A stretch of 64,000 bases of DNA from Corynebacterium xerosis NBRC 16721 = ATCC 373 (GTDB lineage: Bacteria > Actinomycetota > Actinomycetes > Mycobacteriales > Mycobacteriaceae), in contig NZ_BCRD01000001.1 of the NCBI RefSeq assembly GCF_001552415.1, positions 310,001 through 374,000 on the forward strand, read 5' to 3'. The position numbers and the translations under genes are program-made. Positions within the stretch are counted from its first letter, which is position 1, and the number at the start of each line of letters is the position of its first letter. Shown here one piece after another: positions 37,288 to 46,954 of this stretch. The notes below the pieces were generated by a model, which worked only from the letters and a program-made list of their open reading frames with translations, was not told where the DNA came from and did not search any database.

Positions 37288-38466
37288 GTGACGGACCCGA
37301 CCCGACAGCCCGACCGACACAGCGTCGACCATCGCACGCAGGCGATCGTCGAGCTCGACCCCGAGCACGCCCCGACCGTGCTCGGCCACGCCGACCGGAA
37401 CCTCCGCCTGCTGGAGAACCTCCTCGGCGCCGACGTCCACGCCCGCGGCACCACCGTCACCGTGACCGGACGGCCGTCGCAGGTCGCCACTGCGGCGCGG
37501 GCCTTCAAGGAACTCGAATCCATGGCGCGGCGCGGGCACGACTTGTCCACCGACTCCGTCACGCGGGCCGTCGGGCTCGTCGGTGCGGACGTCGGCGCGC
37601 GCGGAGGCGCCGGGGGAGAAGGCAGCGCCGCCGATGTGCTCGCCGGGGGAGGCATCGTGGCGCGGCGCGGCAAGATCGTGCGCCCCAAGACCCACGGGCA
37701 GAAGGACTACGTCGACGCCATCGACCGCAACACCATCGTCTTCGGCATCGGCCCCGCCGGCACCGGCAAGACGTACCTGGCCATGGCCAAGGCCGTGCAG
37801 GCGCTGCAGCGCAAGGAAGTCGAGCGGATCATTCTGACCCGCCCGGCCGTCGAAGCCGGCGAGAACCTCGGCTTCCTGCCCGGCACCCTCCACGAGAAGA
37901 TCGACCCCTACCTGCGCCCGCTGCACGATGCGCTGCGGGACATGATGGACGCCGAGCTGATCCCGAAGCTCATGGAATCCGGCGTCATCGAGGTCGCGCC
38001 GCTGGCGTACATGCGCGGGCGGACGCTGAACAACGCGTTCATCATCCTCGACGAAGCGCAGAACACCACGCCGGCGCAGATGAAGATGTTCCTGACGCGC
38101 CTCGGTTTCGGGGCGAAGATGGTCGTCACCGGCGACGCCACCCAGGTCGACCTGCCCCGCGGGCAGCGTTCCGGCCTCGACGTGGTGCGCGGCATCCTGG
38201 GCGGCATCGACGGCATCGCTTTTCCTCAACTGGGTGCGGGCGACGTGGTCAGGCACTCCCTGGTCTCCGCGATCGTCGAGGCCTACGACGACCACGATGC
38301 CGCGGAGCGGGAACGCGCCGAACGGAAGAAGGCCGCCGGCTCGAAGGCGGAGGGCTCGAAGGGCGCTGCGAAGCGTGGTGCCGCCAAGGGCAGCGCGAAC
38401 AGGGGCGCACACGGCGTCCGCGACGCCGGCGGGGACTGGAAGTGGAAGTCGGGGGACGACGAATGA
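37288..38466 (+). CDS. phoH: PhoH-like ATPase (PhoH1)
   Basis: A 392-residue P-loop ATPase. Walker [18 protein letters not shown] near 158, [16 protein letters not shown] near 190, Walker [21 protein letters not shown] near 255, then [16 protein letters not shown]-terminal KH-like part. A Gly/Ala insert near 105-120 and a basic C-terminal tail of about 60 residues (Lys/Ala/Ser/Gly) exceed the usual length and might bind RNA. The PhoH-YbeY-CBS-Era order is widely conserved and implies ribosome maturation/RNA handling. Start GTG 37288. Confidence 0.93.
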   Translation: MTDPTRQPDRHSVDHRTQAIVELDPEHAPTVLGHADRNLRLLENLLGADVHARGTTVTVTGRPSQVATAARAFKELESMARRGHDLSTDSVTRAVGLVGADVGARGGAGGEGSAADVLAGGGIVARRGKIVRPKTHGQKDYVDAIDRNTIVFGIGPAGTGKTYLAMAKAVQALQRKEVERIILTRPAVEAGENLGFLPGTLHEKIDPYLRPLHDALRDMMDAELIPKLMESGVIEVAPLAYMRGRTLNNAFIILDEAQNTTPAQMKMFLTRLGFGAKMVVTGDATQVDLPRGQRSGLDVVRGILGGIDGIAFPQLGAGDVVRHSLVSAIVEAYDDHDAAERERAERKKAAGSKAEGSKGAAKRGAAKGSANRGAHGVRDAGGDWKWKSGDDE

Positions 38467-38527
38467 GCATGAGCATGACCAAGTCCGTGATCATGACCAC
38501 GAGCGCGAACAGCAGGAGCCAGGACCG

Positions 38528-39166
38528 ATGAGCATCGAGGTTTTCAATGAATCCGGCGTCGGCGTCAACGAGGAATCGCTGATCGACGTCGCCCGCTACG
38601 CCCTGGGCCGCATGGACGTGCACCCGGCCGCCGAACTGTCGATCCACCTCGTCGACGAGCCGACGATCGAGGATTTGCACATCCGCTGGCTCGACCTGCC
38701 GGGGCCGACGGACGTGATGAGCTTCCCCATGGACGAGCTCACCCCCGGCTCCGGCCACCCCGAGGCTCCGCAGCCCGGGCCGTCGATGCTCGGCGACATC
38801 GTGCTGTGCCCCGACTTCGCCGCCCGCCAGGCGGAGAAGGCGGGCCATCCGCTCAGCCATGAACTCGTGCTGCTCACCGTCCACGGCCTGCTGCACCTGC
38901 TGGGCTACGACCACATCGAATCCGACGAGGAACGCCGGATGTTCGCCCTGCAGAACGGGCTGCTCGCCGACTGGTACGACGACGTCGAGCGCCGCGGCGC
39001 CGACTTCCCGGCCAAGCCGATCAACGCCGGCGCGTTCCCGTCGGCCGCCGACCGCGAAAAGCTCGACGAGCGGCTCGACGGCGACGGAAACGGCGACGAC
39101 CGCGACGGTCGCCGGGGCCATGCCGACCGCGACGGCCGCGACGGCGAGGCGGGCGCCGCACGATGA
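38528..39166 (+). CDS. ybeY: rRNA maturation endoribonuclease YbeY
   Basis: A 212-residue single-strand-specific endoribonuclease for 16S rRNA 3' processing. The zinc site is [11 protein letters not shown] near residue 118. Upstream are [14 protein letters not shown] and [14 protein letters not shown]. The last 50 residues are a hydrophilic Asp/Gly/Arg tail beyond the normal length. ATG 38528 has AGGAG upstream; the 61-base gap after phoH has an odd AT-rich stretch with repeated ATGAGCATGA/ATCATGACC. Its TGA overlaps the ATG of the CBS gene. Confidence 0.93.
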   Translation: MSIEVFNESGVGVNEESLIDVARYALGRMDVHPAAELSIHLVDEPTIEDLHIRWLDLPGPTDVMSFPMDELTPGSGHPEAPQPGPSMLGDIVLCPDFAARQAEKAGHPLSHELVLLTVHGLLHLLGYDHIESDEERRMFALQNGLLADWYDDVERRGADFPAKPINAGAFPSAADREKLDERLDGDGNGDDRDGRRGHADRDGRDGEAGAAR

Positions 39167-40506
39167 CCGCGTCGGTGTGGATGATCCTCACGGTCATCCT
39201 GCTCATGGCCGTCGCCGGTGTGCTCAGCACGGTCGAAACCGCCGTCAGCGCCATCTCCCGGGCCCGCGTGACCGAAATGGTCCGCGACGAAGTCGCCGGC
39301 GCGAAGGCGCTGGTCCGCGTCCTGGATTTCCGCGCCCGCAACGTCAACGTCCTCGTGCTGCTGCGCACGCTGTGCGAAGTCGCGGGGGCGGTGCTCGTCG
39401 CGGTCATCGCGATGGAGTTCATCCACTCCGACGCGTGGGCCATCACGGCCGCCATCGTCGCCATGACCCTGTTCAGCTACCTGGTCCTCGGCGTCACCTC
39501 GCGCACCCTGGGCCGGCGCAACCCGTACTCGATTTCACTGGCCTCCGCCGTCATCCTCGGCGGGGTCTCGCGGCTGCTGGGGCCCGTCGAAAAGCTGCTG
39601 ATCTGGACCGGCAACGTGCTGACCCCCGGCGGCGGCTTCCGCGACGGCCCGTTTTCCACGGAAGTCGAACTGCGCGAAATGGTCGACATCGCCCGCGAAC
39701 GCGGAATCGTCGAACACGACGAGCGCCGCATGATCCAGTCGGTGTTCGACCTGGCGTCGACGTCCGCCCGGTCGGTGATGGTGCCGCGCCCCGAAATGGT
39801 GTGGATCGAATCCGAGAAGCACGCCGGCCAGGCCGTGGCGCTGTGCGTTCGCTCCGGGCATTCGCGCATTCCCGTCATCGGCGACGGCGCCGACGACATC
39901 GTGGGCATCGTCTACCTCAAGGACCTGGTGCACCAGACGTACACGCTCACCGACGGCGGTCGCAGCGTCCCCGTCACCGACGTGATGCGGCAGGCCACTT
40001 TCGTCCCGGACTCCAAGCCGCTGGACGACCTGCTCGACGAAATGCAGCGGGACCGCAACCACATCGCCGTCCTCGTCGACGAGTACGGCGGCGTGGCGGG
40101 GCTGATCTCCATCGAGGACATCCTCGAGGAAATCGTCGGTGAGATCGCCGACGAATACGATGAAGACGAACGCGCGCCCATCGAACCGCTCGGCGACGGC
40201 CGGTACCGGGTGGTCGCGCGCCTGTCGCTCGGGGAACTGATCGAGCTTTACGACGAATCCGAGGGGCGCGAAATCCGCTTCGACGACGGCGTGGAGGACG
40301 AGGTAGACACCGTGTCGGGGCTGATCGCCTACGGCCTGGGCCGCGTGCCGCTGCCCGGCGCCGAAGTCGAGGCCGGCGGGCTGCGGTTGACCGCCGAAGG
40401 AGCGCGGGACCGACGAGGCAGGATGCGGGTCCACGCAGTGGTCGTGGAACCCGTCGACCCCGAGCCGGCGGACGCCGGCGCGGGACACGAGCAAGAGGAG
40501 AACTGA
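39163..40506 (+). CDS. CNNM/CorC-type membrane protein with CBS pair
   Basis: A 447-residue protein: DUF21 membrane domain (residues about 1-130), a CBS pair (about 195-330; [20 protein letters not shown] and [20 protein letters not shown]), and a C-terminal CorC_HlyC domain ([20 protein letters not shown]). This family is annotated as hemolysin-like and includes Mg/Co transport proteins. ATGA overlap with YbeY and two-base gap to era mark a tight operon. An ion-transport role is family knowledge, not proven here. Confidence 0.9.
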   Translation: MTASVWMILTVILLMAVAGVLSTVETAVSAISRARVTEMVRDEVAGAKALVRVLDFRARNVNVLVLLRTLCEVAGAVLVAVIAMEFIHSDAWAITAAIVAMTLFSYLVLGVTSRTLGRRNPYSISLASAVILGGVSRLLGPVEKLLIWTGNVLTPGGGFRDGPFSTEVELREMVDIARERGIVEHDERRMIQSVFDLASTSARSVMVPRPEMVWIESEKHAGQAVALCVRSGHSRIPVIGDGADDIVGIVYLKDLVHQTYTLTDGGRSVPVTDVMRQATFVPDSKPLDDLLDEMQRDRNHIAVLVDEYGGVAGLISIEDILEEIVGEIADEYDEDERAPIEPLGDGRYRVVARLSLGELIELYDESEGREIRFDDGVEDEVDTVSGLIAYGLGRVPLPGAEVEAGGLRLTAEGARDRRGRMRVHAVVVEPVDPEPADAGAGHEQEEN

Positions 40507-40507
40507 C

Positions 40508-41473
40508 ATGGGAAACCTGGACGACATGCTGGCGGGCGCCGGAATCGGCGGCGATTCCGACGACTACGCCACCCCGCCGGGCCACCGCTCCGGCTTCGTG
40601 TCCATCGTGGGCCGGCCCAACACCGGAAAATCCACGCTGACCAACGCGCTGGTGGGCGAGAAGATCGCCATCACCGCCGACCAGCCGGAAACCACCCGCC
40701 ACCCCGTGCGCGGCGTGGTGCACCGCGACGACTGCCAGATCGTGGTGGTGGACACCCCCGGCCTGCACAAGCCCCGCAAGCTGCTCGGCCACCGCCTCAA
40801 CGACATGGTCGCCGAGGCATACGCCGACGTCGACCTGATCGCGATGTCGGTGCCCGCCGACGAGAAGATCGGCCCGGGCGACCGCTGGATCCTCGAGTCC
40901 GTGCGCGAGTCCTGCCCGAACACGAAGCTGATGGGCATCGTGACCAAGACCGACAAGGTCGCCCGCGACACCGTCGCCGAGCGCCTGATGGAACTCCACG
41001 ACCTCCTCGGCCCCGAAGCCGAGCTGGTGCCGGTGTCGTCGAACTCCGGCGAGAACCTGGACACGCTGGTCAAGGTCATGGCCTCGCAGCTGCCGGAAGG
41101 CCCCAAGTACTACCCGGCGGGCCACGTCACCGACGAGGACCGGGACACCCGCATGGCCGAGCTCATCCGCGAAGCCGCGCTCGGTGGCCTGCGCGAAGAG
41201 CTGCCGCACTCCGTGGCCGTCGAGATCGACGAGGTGCTGCCCAACGCCGATCGCGAGGGCGTCACCGACGTCCACGCCGTCATCTACGTCGAACGCCCGG
41301 GCCAGAAGCACATCCTCATGGGCAAGGACGGCGGCCGCATGCGCGTGACCGTGCAGAAGGCCCGCAAGTCGCTCATCGAGCTGCTCGGCGAGAACGTCTA
41401 CCTGGATCTGCGCATCAAGGTCCTCAAGGACTGGCAGTCCGACCCGAAGCAGCTCGGCCGCCTCGGCTTCTAG
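40508..41473 (+). CDS. era: Ribosome assembly GTPase Era
   Basis: A 321-residue GTPase that helps 30S assembly. G1 GRPNTGKST near residue 37, G2 in QPETTRH, G3 DTPG, G4 TKTD near 148, and a C-terminal KH domain with KHILMGKDGGRMRVT. An N-terminal extension of about 25 acidic residues precedes the G domain. ATG 40508 has AGAGGAG upstream and lies one base after the CBS gene stop. Confidence 0.96.
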   Translation: MGNLDDMLAGAGIGGDSDDYATPPGHRSGFVSIVGRPNTGKSTLTNALVGEKIAITADQPETTRHPVRGVVHRDDCQIVVVDTPGLHKPRKLLGHRLNDMVAEAYADVDLIAMSVPADEKIGPGDRWILESVRESCPNTKLMGIVTKTDKVARDTVAERLMELHDLLGPEAELVPVSSNSGENLDTLVKVMASQLPEGPKYYPAGHVTDEDRDTRMAELIREAALGGLREELPHSVAVEIDEVLPNADREGVTDVHAVIYVERPGQKHILMGKDGGRMRVTVQKARKSLIELLGENVYLDLRIKVLKDWQSDPKQLGRLGF

Positions 41474-41652
41474 AACGAGCAATCGCCGACTCGGCCCCGG
41501 TGGCCGGGCAGCCCTTCCTTCTGGGGCGGGCAATCGCGGAACCTGCCTCGGGGATCCGGCACGTGAGACGACGGGCCCCTTTCGGGCCGTGGCCGGTGGT
41601 TTCCGGGGCACCGGGTAACGTCGGTCGTTGATCGACGAGCGAAAGGCGCACC
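41474..41652. other. Gap between era and DUF4282 gene
   Basis: No gene seen. It holds two copies of a GCAATCGC(C/G) word (41482 and 41530 area) and an imperfect hairpin ACGGGCCC-CTTTC-GGGCCGT near 41572-41591 without a T-run. The hairpin may end the hrcA-era transcripts. Confidence 0.4.
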
Positions 41653-42159
41653 GTGACCGACACGAACGACCCCGGCAACGGCTTCGGAAACGACTTCGGC
41701 AACTTCTCCGGCGACCGCGGCTGGGGAGACTCCTCGGGCGGCTACGCGACTGCGGGCGACCACAACGCCCGGACGGGGTACCCCGACTACTCCGGGTACC
41801 CGGCCACTGGCATTGGTACCGGCACCGGCACCGGTAATGGCACTGGCCGCGATGCCGGTTTCTTCTCCGCGCTGTTCGACTTCTCCTTCCGCAAGTACGC
41901 CACGCCGTCGATCGTGAAGATCGTCTACATCCTGGTCACCGTCGTCATGGTCCTCGGCGCTCTGGTGTGGACCATCACCGGTGCAGCCGGCGTCTTCGAC
42001 GTGGATCCCGGTCTCGGCGTCCTGTTCCTGCTGCTCGGGGTGCCGTTCATCCTCGTTGCCCTGGTCCTGCAGCTCGCCCTGTTCCGCGTGCTGCTGGAGG
42101 CGAGTCTCGCGCTCATCCGCTCCGCCCAGTCGCTGCAGAACCTCGAGCAGCGCCGCTAA
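41653..42159 (+). CDS. DUF4282 membrane protein
   Basis: A 168-residue protein. The first 75 residues are Gly/Asn/Thr/Asp-rich with a GTGTGTGNGTG run. The rest is a DUF4282-type domain with two membrane helices (VKIVYILVTVVMVLGALVW, LFLLLGVPFILVALVLQLAL) and a helical end RVLLEASLALIRSAQSLQNL. GTG 41653 follows GAAAGG. It sits 21 bases before recO. Function unknown. Confidence 0.8.
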   Translation: MTDTNDPGNGFGNDFGNFSGDRGWGDSSGGYATAGDHNARTGYPDYSGYPATGIGTGTGTGNGTGRDAGFFSALFDFSFRKYATPSIVKIVYILVTVVMVLGALVWTITGAAGVFDVDPGLGVLFLLLGVPFILVALVLQLALFRVLLEASLALIRSAQSLQNLEQRR

Positions 42160-42180
42160 AAGAAGACGGCGCAACCAACG

Positions 42181-42978
42181 ATGGCGGAAAGCTACCGGGA
42201 CCGGGCGATCGTCGTAAAGCGGCACGACCTGGGGGAAGCCGACCGGATCATCGTGCTGTTCACCCGCGGCCACGGAATCGTGCGGGCCGTGGCGAAGGGA
42301 GTCCGGCGCGCGAAATCCCGGTTCGGGTCGCGGCTGGCCCCCTTCGTCGACGTCGACGTGCAAATCCACCCCGGCCGCAACCTCGGCACCATCACGGGGG
42401 CCGACGCCATGCGCACCTGGGCGGCGCCCATCGTCGACGACTACGCCCGCTACACCTGCGCCTGCGGGGTGCTCGAAACCGCAGAGCGCCTCGCCGGTGA
42501 GGAAGGCACGCCATCGCCGGGGCTGTGGGACCTGACCGTCGAGGCGCTCGAGGCCCTGGCGCACTCGGAAACCGGCGGCGGCGAACGAATCACGGGCCGC
42601 ACCCCCGGGCTGCTGCTCACCGCCTACCTGCTCAAGGCCATGGCCGAAGCGGGCTGGGCGCCGAGCCTCTTCGACTGCGCGCAATGCGGAAAACCCGGCC
42701 CCCACAAGGCCTTCGCCCCCTCGGCGGGCGGCGCCGTCTGCGTCGAATGCAGGCCCCCCGGCGCCGCGACGCCGCCAACCGACGTCCTGCGCCTCATGTG
42801 GTGGCTCGCCCACGACCGCTGGGACTACGTCGAAGCCGTCGCCGGCCACCGCGGATTCCGCCCCCTGGCCGCCCAGGCCCGCGGTCTGGCCACCGCGCAC
42901 CTGCAATTCCACCTCGGCAGGCGCGTGTCAGCCCTGACCTTCGTGGACGCCAGGTGGGGGGAAGAGGGGCCGTCGTAA
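42181..42978 (+). CDS. recO: DNA repair protein RecO
   Basis: A 265-residue recombination mediator that helps RecA load at SSB-coated gaps. OB-fold N-terminus ([20 protein letters not shown]), helical middle, and a zinc site CAQCG...CVECRPP near residues 161-190. ATG 42181. Its stop codon TAA lies inside a copy of the dispersed motif that forms the loop of a hairpin. Followed by uppS as in mycobacteria. Confidence 0.94.
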   Translation: MAESYRDRAIVVKRHDLGEADRIIVLFTRGHGIVRAVAKGVRRAKSRFGSRLAPFVDVDVQIHPGRNLGTITGADAMRTWAAPIVDDYARYTCACGVLETAERLAGEEGTPSPGLWDLTVEALEALAHSETGGGERITGRTPGLLLTAYLLKAMAEAGWAPSLFDCAQCGKPGPHKAFAPSAGGAVCVECRPPGAATPPTDVLRLMWWLAHDRWDYVEAVAGHRGFRPLAAQARGLATAHLQFHLGRRVSALTFVDARWGEEGPS

Positions 42979-42990
42979 AGCGAACGGCCC
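42967..42990 (+). repeat. Dispersed motif in hairpin loop at recO stop (copy d)
   Basis: GGGCCGT (42967-42973) and ACGGCCC (42984-42990) form a perfect seven-base stem. The loop holds the rest of GCCGTCGTAAAGC (42969-42981), and the recO stop TAA is inside it. It may end recO transcription. Confidence 0.6.
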
Positions 42991-43036
42991 GCGCCCGGAT
43001 GGCCTACGGAGTTGGGGCACCGCCGACGCCGTGGGG

Positions 43037-43048
43037 CATGATGGGGAG
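43037..43048 (+). promoter_or_regulatory. Leaderless promoter core of uppS
   Basis: CATGAT at 43037-43042 plus GGGGAG leads straight to the GTG at 43049. Confidence 0.5.
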
Positions 43049-43801
43049 GTGACTTCGCCGACGCCGAACCCCATCCCGCACGACTCGCCGGTCCCCGAGC
43101 AATTCCTGCCCCAGCACATCGCGCTGGTCATGGACGGCAACGGCCGCTGGGCCGAAGAGCGCGGCATGAAGCGCACCGAAGGCCACAAGCGCGGCGAAGC
43201 CGTCCTGATGGACTGCGTCGACGCCTGCCTGGAAATGGGCGTGCCGCACCTGTCGGCCTACGCGTTTTCCACCGAGAACTGGCGGCGCTCCGCCGACGAG
43301 GTGCGATTCCTCATGGGATTCAACCGCGACGTGCTGCGCCGCCGGCGCGACGAACTCGACGCCAAGGGCGTGCGTGTGCGCTGGGCCGGGCGACGGCCGC
43401 GGCTGTGGCGCTCGGTGATCAAGGAGCTGGAGATCGCCGAAAGGCAGACCAACGGCAACACCAACCTGACGCTGTACATGTGCGTCAACTACGGAGGCCG
43501 CGCCGAAATCGCCGACGCGGCGCGGGAAATCGCGCGGCTGGCGGCGGCGGGTGAACTGAAGCCGGGTGACATCGACGAGAAGACCTTCGGACGCTTCCTC
43601 GACGAACCCGACATGCCCGACGTCGACCTGTTCCTGCGGCCCTCCGGCGAGCGGCGCACCTCGAACTTCCTGCCGTGGCAGTCCGCCTACGCCGAACTGG
43701 TCTTCCAGGACCGGCTGTTCCCCGACTTCACCCGCGAGGACCTGCGCGCCGCCGTGGTCGAGTACGCCAAGCGCGATCGGCGTTTCGGCGGCGTGAAGTA
43801 G
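43049..43801 (+). CDS. uppS: Isoprenyl (decaprenyl) diphosphate synthase UppS
   Basis: A 250-residue cis-prenyltransferase making the lipid carrier for cell-wall glycans (decaprenyl diphosphate in mycolata). Motifs: [17 protein letters not shown] near residue 25, [17 protein letters not shown], and the C-terminal [21 protein letters not shown] choose GTG 43049 because of the CATGATGGG core; GTG 43031 would lie before that core. Equivalent to Rv2361c next to recO. Confidence 0.94.
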   Translation: MTSPTPNPIPHDSPVPEQFLPQHIALVMDGNGRWAEERGMKRTEGHKRGEAVLMDCVDACLEMGVPHLSAYAFSTENWRRSADEVRFLMGFNRDVLRRRRDELDAKGVRVRWAGRRPRLWRSVIKELEIAERQTNGNTNLTLYMCVNYGGRAEIADAAREIARLAAAGELKPGDIDEKTFGRFLDEPDMPDVDLFLRPSGERRTSNFLPWQSAYAELVFQDRLFPDFTREDLRAAVVEYAKRDRRFGGVK

Positions 43802-44076
43802 GGCAGCCGCAGCAGAGCCCGGCCGGGGGCGGGAGTAGAGCGTGGCCGGAGCAGGGGGGGGCGTCGGGTACGGAAGTACAACGATGGGGGAGGTCGGCGG
43901 GGGTTGCGGCCGATGGTGCTTTGCGACGGCTCGAATTCGGTGTGGAGCCCACGTTTTCGCGGGTGCGCGACGTAGTTCCGGAAAATCGAACGGTAGTTTG
44001 CCTGCAAGGGGTTTGGGGTCGCGGTAGGTTGGCGATTGCGAACAGACGGGCGACTGGATGAATCGGGTGGGGAACC
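43802..44076. other. Gap between uppS and HNH gene
   Basis: No gene seen. Contains dispersed motif copy e (43918-43930) and, near 44020-44026, TAGGTT as a possible -10 for the HNH gene. GTTC/GAAC half-sites near 43975-43992 are spaced wrongly for a LexA box. Confidence 0.4.
43918..43930 (-). repeat. Dispersed 13-bp motif, copy e
   Basis: GCCGTCGCAAAGC on the minus strand, 117 bases after uppS, reading against both flanking genes. Potential GCCG/CGGC pairing encloses the AAAGC part. Confidence 0.55.
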
Positions 44077-46065
44077 GTGTCGGTGGGCGTTTGGAACGGA
44101 AATGCGGGCGGCAACGCGAACGGGGAACGCCGCGGGAACGCGGTGGAATCTCCCGAAGACTTCGACATGGGTGCCGGGCCCGATGGCTTGAGGCTGGCCG
44201 TCGTCACGCTCGTGCATGAAGTGGATGCGGCGGTGGAACAGCTCATGGACCTCCCGATCGGGCAGGTCGGAGCGGCGGACGGGCACGTGGACGACGTGGG
44301 TGCCATGGAAAAGGGGCTGGCGGTGCTCCGGGCGGCCGCGAGGAAGATGGACTTCGTGTTCGCCGAGTTCGCCGACGCAGTCGTGGTCAATCAGCTGCAC
44401 AAGCGGGATGGCGGGCGCGCGACTGCGCGGACGTACCTGAAGAGGCTGTTCGACCTCACCGACACGGAATCCCGCCAACTGCTGTTGTACCGGGACACCC
44501 TGTATCCCGAACCGGATCCGGAGCCTCCGCCGGATGCCGGGCCGGAGGAAACGGCGGCCAAGGCGGAACAGCATGAGCGACGTTCGGCCGTGGGGCGACG
44601 CCTGGCGACGTCCGCGCGAAAGGGGAACTTCCCGGTGGGCCGCGCCACCCAGATGGGTGAGGTCATCGATGGTTTCCGCGGGCAGGAAACCGGATTGATG
44701 GAGGAGGTGGCCGAGGCCATCGCGGACAACGTCGACTCGACGCCCGCGGGTTTGTTCCGGTCGATGTGCACCGGCGAGGCGAGGTCGCGCTTGGAGAAGC
44801 GGAAGTCGCCCACGAAGGCCGGCACGTCGCAGGCACGGCTCACCGTGCGGGCTCCTGACGTCAATGGGTTGTGCAAGCTCGACGCGATGCTGCCGGCGCC
44901 GACGGCGTCGGTGCTCAATGCGCTCCTGCATCTCAACGCGGGCCCGGGGGCGTTCCTCGAATTGCCCGAGGGGGTGAATGACCCGCGCACCCTGACCCAG
45001 CGCAGAGTCCACGCGTTGCATCACGTGCTGCTGTCCGTGCTGCAGCAGAGTGCCGGGGGAGTGGGCGGCGCCGCCGGGGAGGGGCCCGGTGGCTCGGAAA
45101 TGCGGGGAAGCCCCGAAGATGAAGGGCGGGGCCTGCTGAGATGGCTGCGAACCGAATCGACGTGGTGGGACCCCGATCGCTGCCCGTTCGTGGCGGACCT
45201 ATATTCGGGCCGGGCCAAGCCACTCGCACGTGCCAACCCGGCGGTGGCATCGATCGTGGTGTCGATCAGGGCGTCGGACCTCGACGGGGAGCTGCGGATC
45301 CTCGCCCCCGATGGTGCGAGGCCCGATGGTGCCCCACCGGATGGATCCACCGGTGATGGAGGTCACTTCGATGGCTCCGCGCCCGATGGTGCCCCGCCGG
45401 ATGGTACTTCGCCGGATGGTGTTGAGTCCGATTGGCGGGGCCCGGCAGACGTGAGATCGGAAGCCCCGGCACAGGAAGGGACTACATCCGGAACCTCGGC
45501 GTCGGAAGGGCCGCCGAATGAGGAGGGCGGTTCACGGTGCGGCCGCGGGTTCAGGCGCTTTCCGACGAACACCGGCATCGACCTGACACTGCCGGAACTG
45601 GCGGCACTCGGAGCGCACAAGTACGCGTGGCTGGCGCTGCTCGACGACATCACCGGGCGGCCCCTCGACCTGGGGCGATCGCGGCGCACGGCGGACTTGT
45701 GGCAACGCATCCTGCTGCTGGCGGCCGAGACGGTGTGCACGTACCCGGGCTGCGAACAACCGGCCGACGCCTGCCAAACCCACCACATCGACGCATGGTT
45801 GTTCGGCGGACTCACCGACATGGGCAACTGCACGCTGCGATGTCCCGAGCATCACCGGGAAAACGACGACGCCGACGTCGGCGACGCCAGCGGTCGGGCA
45901 ACGCATCCACGGGAAACGGGCCGCGTCGGTCACGTCAAACCCGGGCAATCCCCGGAATTCAACGATTCGCCGGCGGCGAGAAGGTCTCCCGGCTGGTCCG
46001 ACACCTGGTGGGCGACGTACCAGTCGGAGCAGCGGGAGATGACCTCGACGTCCGGGTACTGGTGA
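44077..46065 (+). CDS. DUF222 / HNH endonuclease family protein
   Basis: A 662-residue member of the 13E12/DUF222-HNH family that is multicopy in actinobacteria. DUF222 spans about residues 40-300; the HNH part near the end has CTYPGCEQPADACQTHHIDA and NCTLRCPEHHRENDD, with metal-binding Cys and His intact. Between them, at residues about 405-450, is a low-complexity repeat (PDGAPPDGS/PDGTSPDG), encoded by 12-21 base DNA repeats at about 45305-45425. GTG 44077. Its biological role is unsettled: mobile-element-like dispersal is known for the family. Confidence 0.88.
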   Translation: MSVGVWNGNAGGNANGERRGNAVESPEDFDMGAGPDGLRLAVVTLVHEVDAAVEQLMDLPIGQVGAADGHVDDVGAMEKGLAVLRAAARKMDFVFAEFADAVVVNQLHKRDGGRATARTYLKRLFDLTDTESRQLLLYRDTLYPEPDPEPPPDAGPEETAAKAEQHERRSAVGRRLATSARKGNFPVGRATQMGEVIDGFRGQETGLMEEVAEAIADNVDSTPAGLFRSMCTGEARSRLEKRKSPTKAGTSQARLTVRAPDVNGLCKLDAMLPAPTASVLNALLHLNAGPGAFLELPEGVNDPRTLTQRRVHALHHVLLSVLQQSAGGVGGAAGEGPGGSEMRGSPEDEGRGLLRWLRTESTWWDPDRCPFVADLYSGRAKPLARANPAVASIVVSIRASDLDGELRILAPDGARPDGAPPDGSTGDGGHFDGSAPDGAPPDGTSPDGVESDWRGPADVRSEAPAQEGTTSGTSASEGPPNEEGGSRCGRGFRRFPTNTGIDLTLPELAALGAHKYAWLALLDDITGRPLDLGRSRRTADLWQRILLLAAETVCTYPGCEQPADACQTHHIDAWLFGGLTDMGNCTLRCPEHHRENDDADVGDASGRATHPRETGRVGHVKPGQSPEFNDSPAARRSPGWSDTWWATYQSEQREMTSTSGYW

Positions 46066-46121
46066 CGCCAGGATGCTGGTGACGTCCGGATACGGGTGGC
46101 GCCCAACACTTCTGACGCCGA

Positions 46122-46676
46122 CTACCCCTCGTCGGGCTCGTTCTGGCAATCTGCGCAGACGCCGAACACTTCGGCGGTGTGCCCCGTCAGGCGGAATCCG
46201 TGCTCGGAGGCCAAGTCGCCGGCCCATTCCTCGACGGGACCGCCGCCGATCTCCACCGTCTCCCCGCAGTCGGTGCACACGAGGTGGTGATGATGGTCAC
46301 CGCACAGCCGGTACAACGCTTCGCCGGCGTCGGTGTGCAGCACGTCCACGGCCTTGACCTCGGACAGCGACTGGAGGGTGCGGTAGACGGTGGTCAGCCC
46401 GACCTTGTCGCCGCGTTCCTCCAGAACCTGGTGGATGTCCTTGGCGGAACTGAACTTGGTCATGTCGCTCATCGCCGCGATGACGGCCTTGCGCTGGCGG
46501 GTGCTTCGCACGCCGATCTTCGGGGCCGAGGGGGAAGCGGCGGAAGGTGACGTGCCCGAAGTGGAAGTGGCCGAAGGTGACTTGGCCGAAGGGGAGGGGG
46601 CCGAGGAGGCAGCGTCTCCGGCAGCATCACCGACCGAGGCATGGCCGTCGGTTGACTGACCGTTCGTGGAAGACAT
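46122..46676 (-). CDS. zur: Zinc uptake regulator Zur (Fur family)
   Basis: A 184-residue Fur-family repressor. The first 50 residues are Ser/Ala/Pro repeats (SPSAKSPSATS...), an unusual extension. The DNA-binding part RSTRQRKAVIAAM to TTVYRTLQSL is followed by the metal site CGDHHHHLVCTDCGETVEI and CxxC pair CADCQ. Placed next to glyS as in M. tuberculosis (zur/Rv2359 near glyS), which favours Zur over Fur. ATG 46676 follows AAAGGTGG. It is convergent with the HNH gene. Confidence 0.88.
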   Translation of the reverse strand: MSSTNGQSTDGHASVGDAAGDAASSAPSPSAKSPSATSTSGTSPSAASPSAPKIGVRSTRQRKAVIAAMSDMTKFSSAKDIHQVLEERGDKVGLTTVYRTLQSLSEVKAVDVLHTDAGEALYRLCGDHHHHLVCTDCGETVEIGGGPVEEWAGDLASEHGFRLTGHTAEVFGVCADCQNEPDEG

Positions 46677-46954
46677 CGCCCACCTTTCCGTTACCGACGG
46701 TGATCCTCCGGCGCTTCGATGGTTGCGCGGCGGAGGGCCGTCGCAAAGCTTGTTTCGTGTACCGACATTACCCTCGGCGATTTCCCGGGGCCGATGGGCA
46801 TGGAACACGGCCCGGCGGTTAGAGTGGGGGCACTCGTTGACGGTCCAACCGGGCCGTCGATTGCACGGGGCGGCCACACGCGCCGCCCACCGTCATCCCG
46901 TGTCCGTCGGATCCGCCGCGGAACGGGACACCGTAACAAGGAGCGTTTGAGGCA
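46677..46954. promoter_or_regulatory. Divergent zur-glyS control region
   Basis: A 278-base gap. TAGAGT at 46820-46825 is a likely -10 for glyS, giving a leader of about 125 bases. I could not find T-box features (no AGGGTGGNACCGCG-like antiterminator). Contains dispersed motif copy f. Zur boxes were not recognised with confidence. Confidence 0.4.
46737..46749 (+). repeat. Dispersed 13-bp motif, copy f
   Basis: GCCGTCGCAAAGC on the plus strand, 61 bases upstream of the zur start, followed by TTGTTTCG. Confidence 0.55.

Noticed and set aside
43975..43992. LexA (SOS) box before the HNH gene
   Set aside because: GTTC and GAAC halves are in the wrong order and spacing for TCGAAC-N4-GTTCGA.
46826..46954. 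T-box riboswitch before glyS
   Set aside because: No specifier loop or antiterminator consensus could be found in the roughly 125-base leader.
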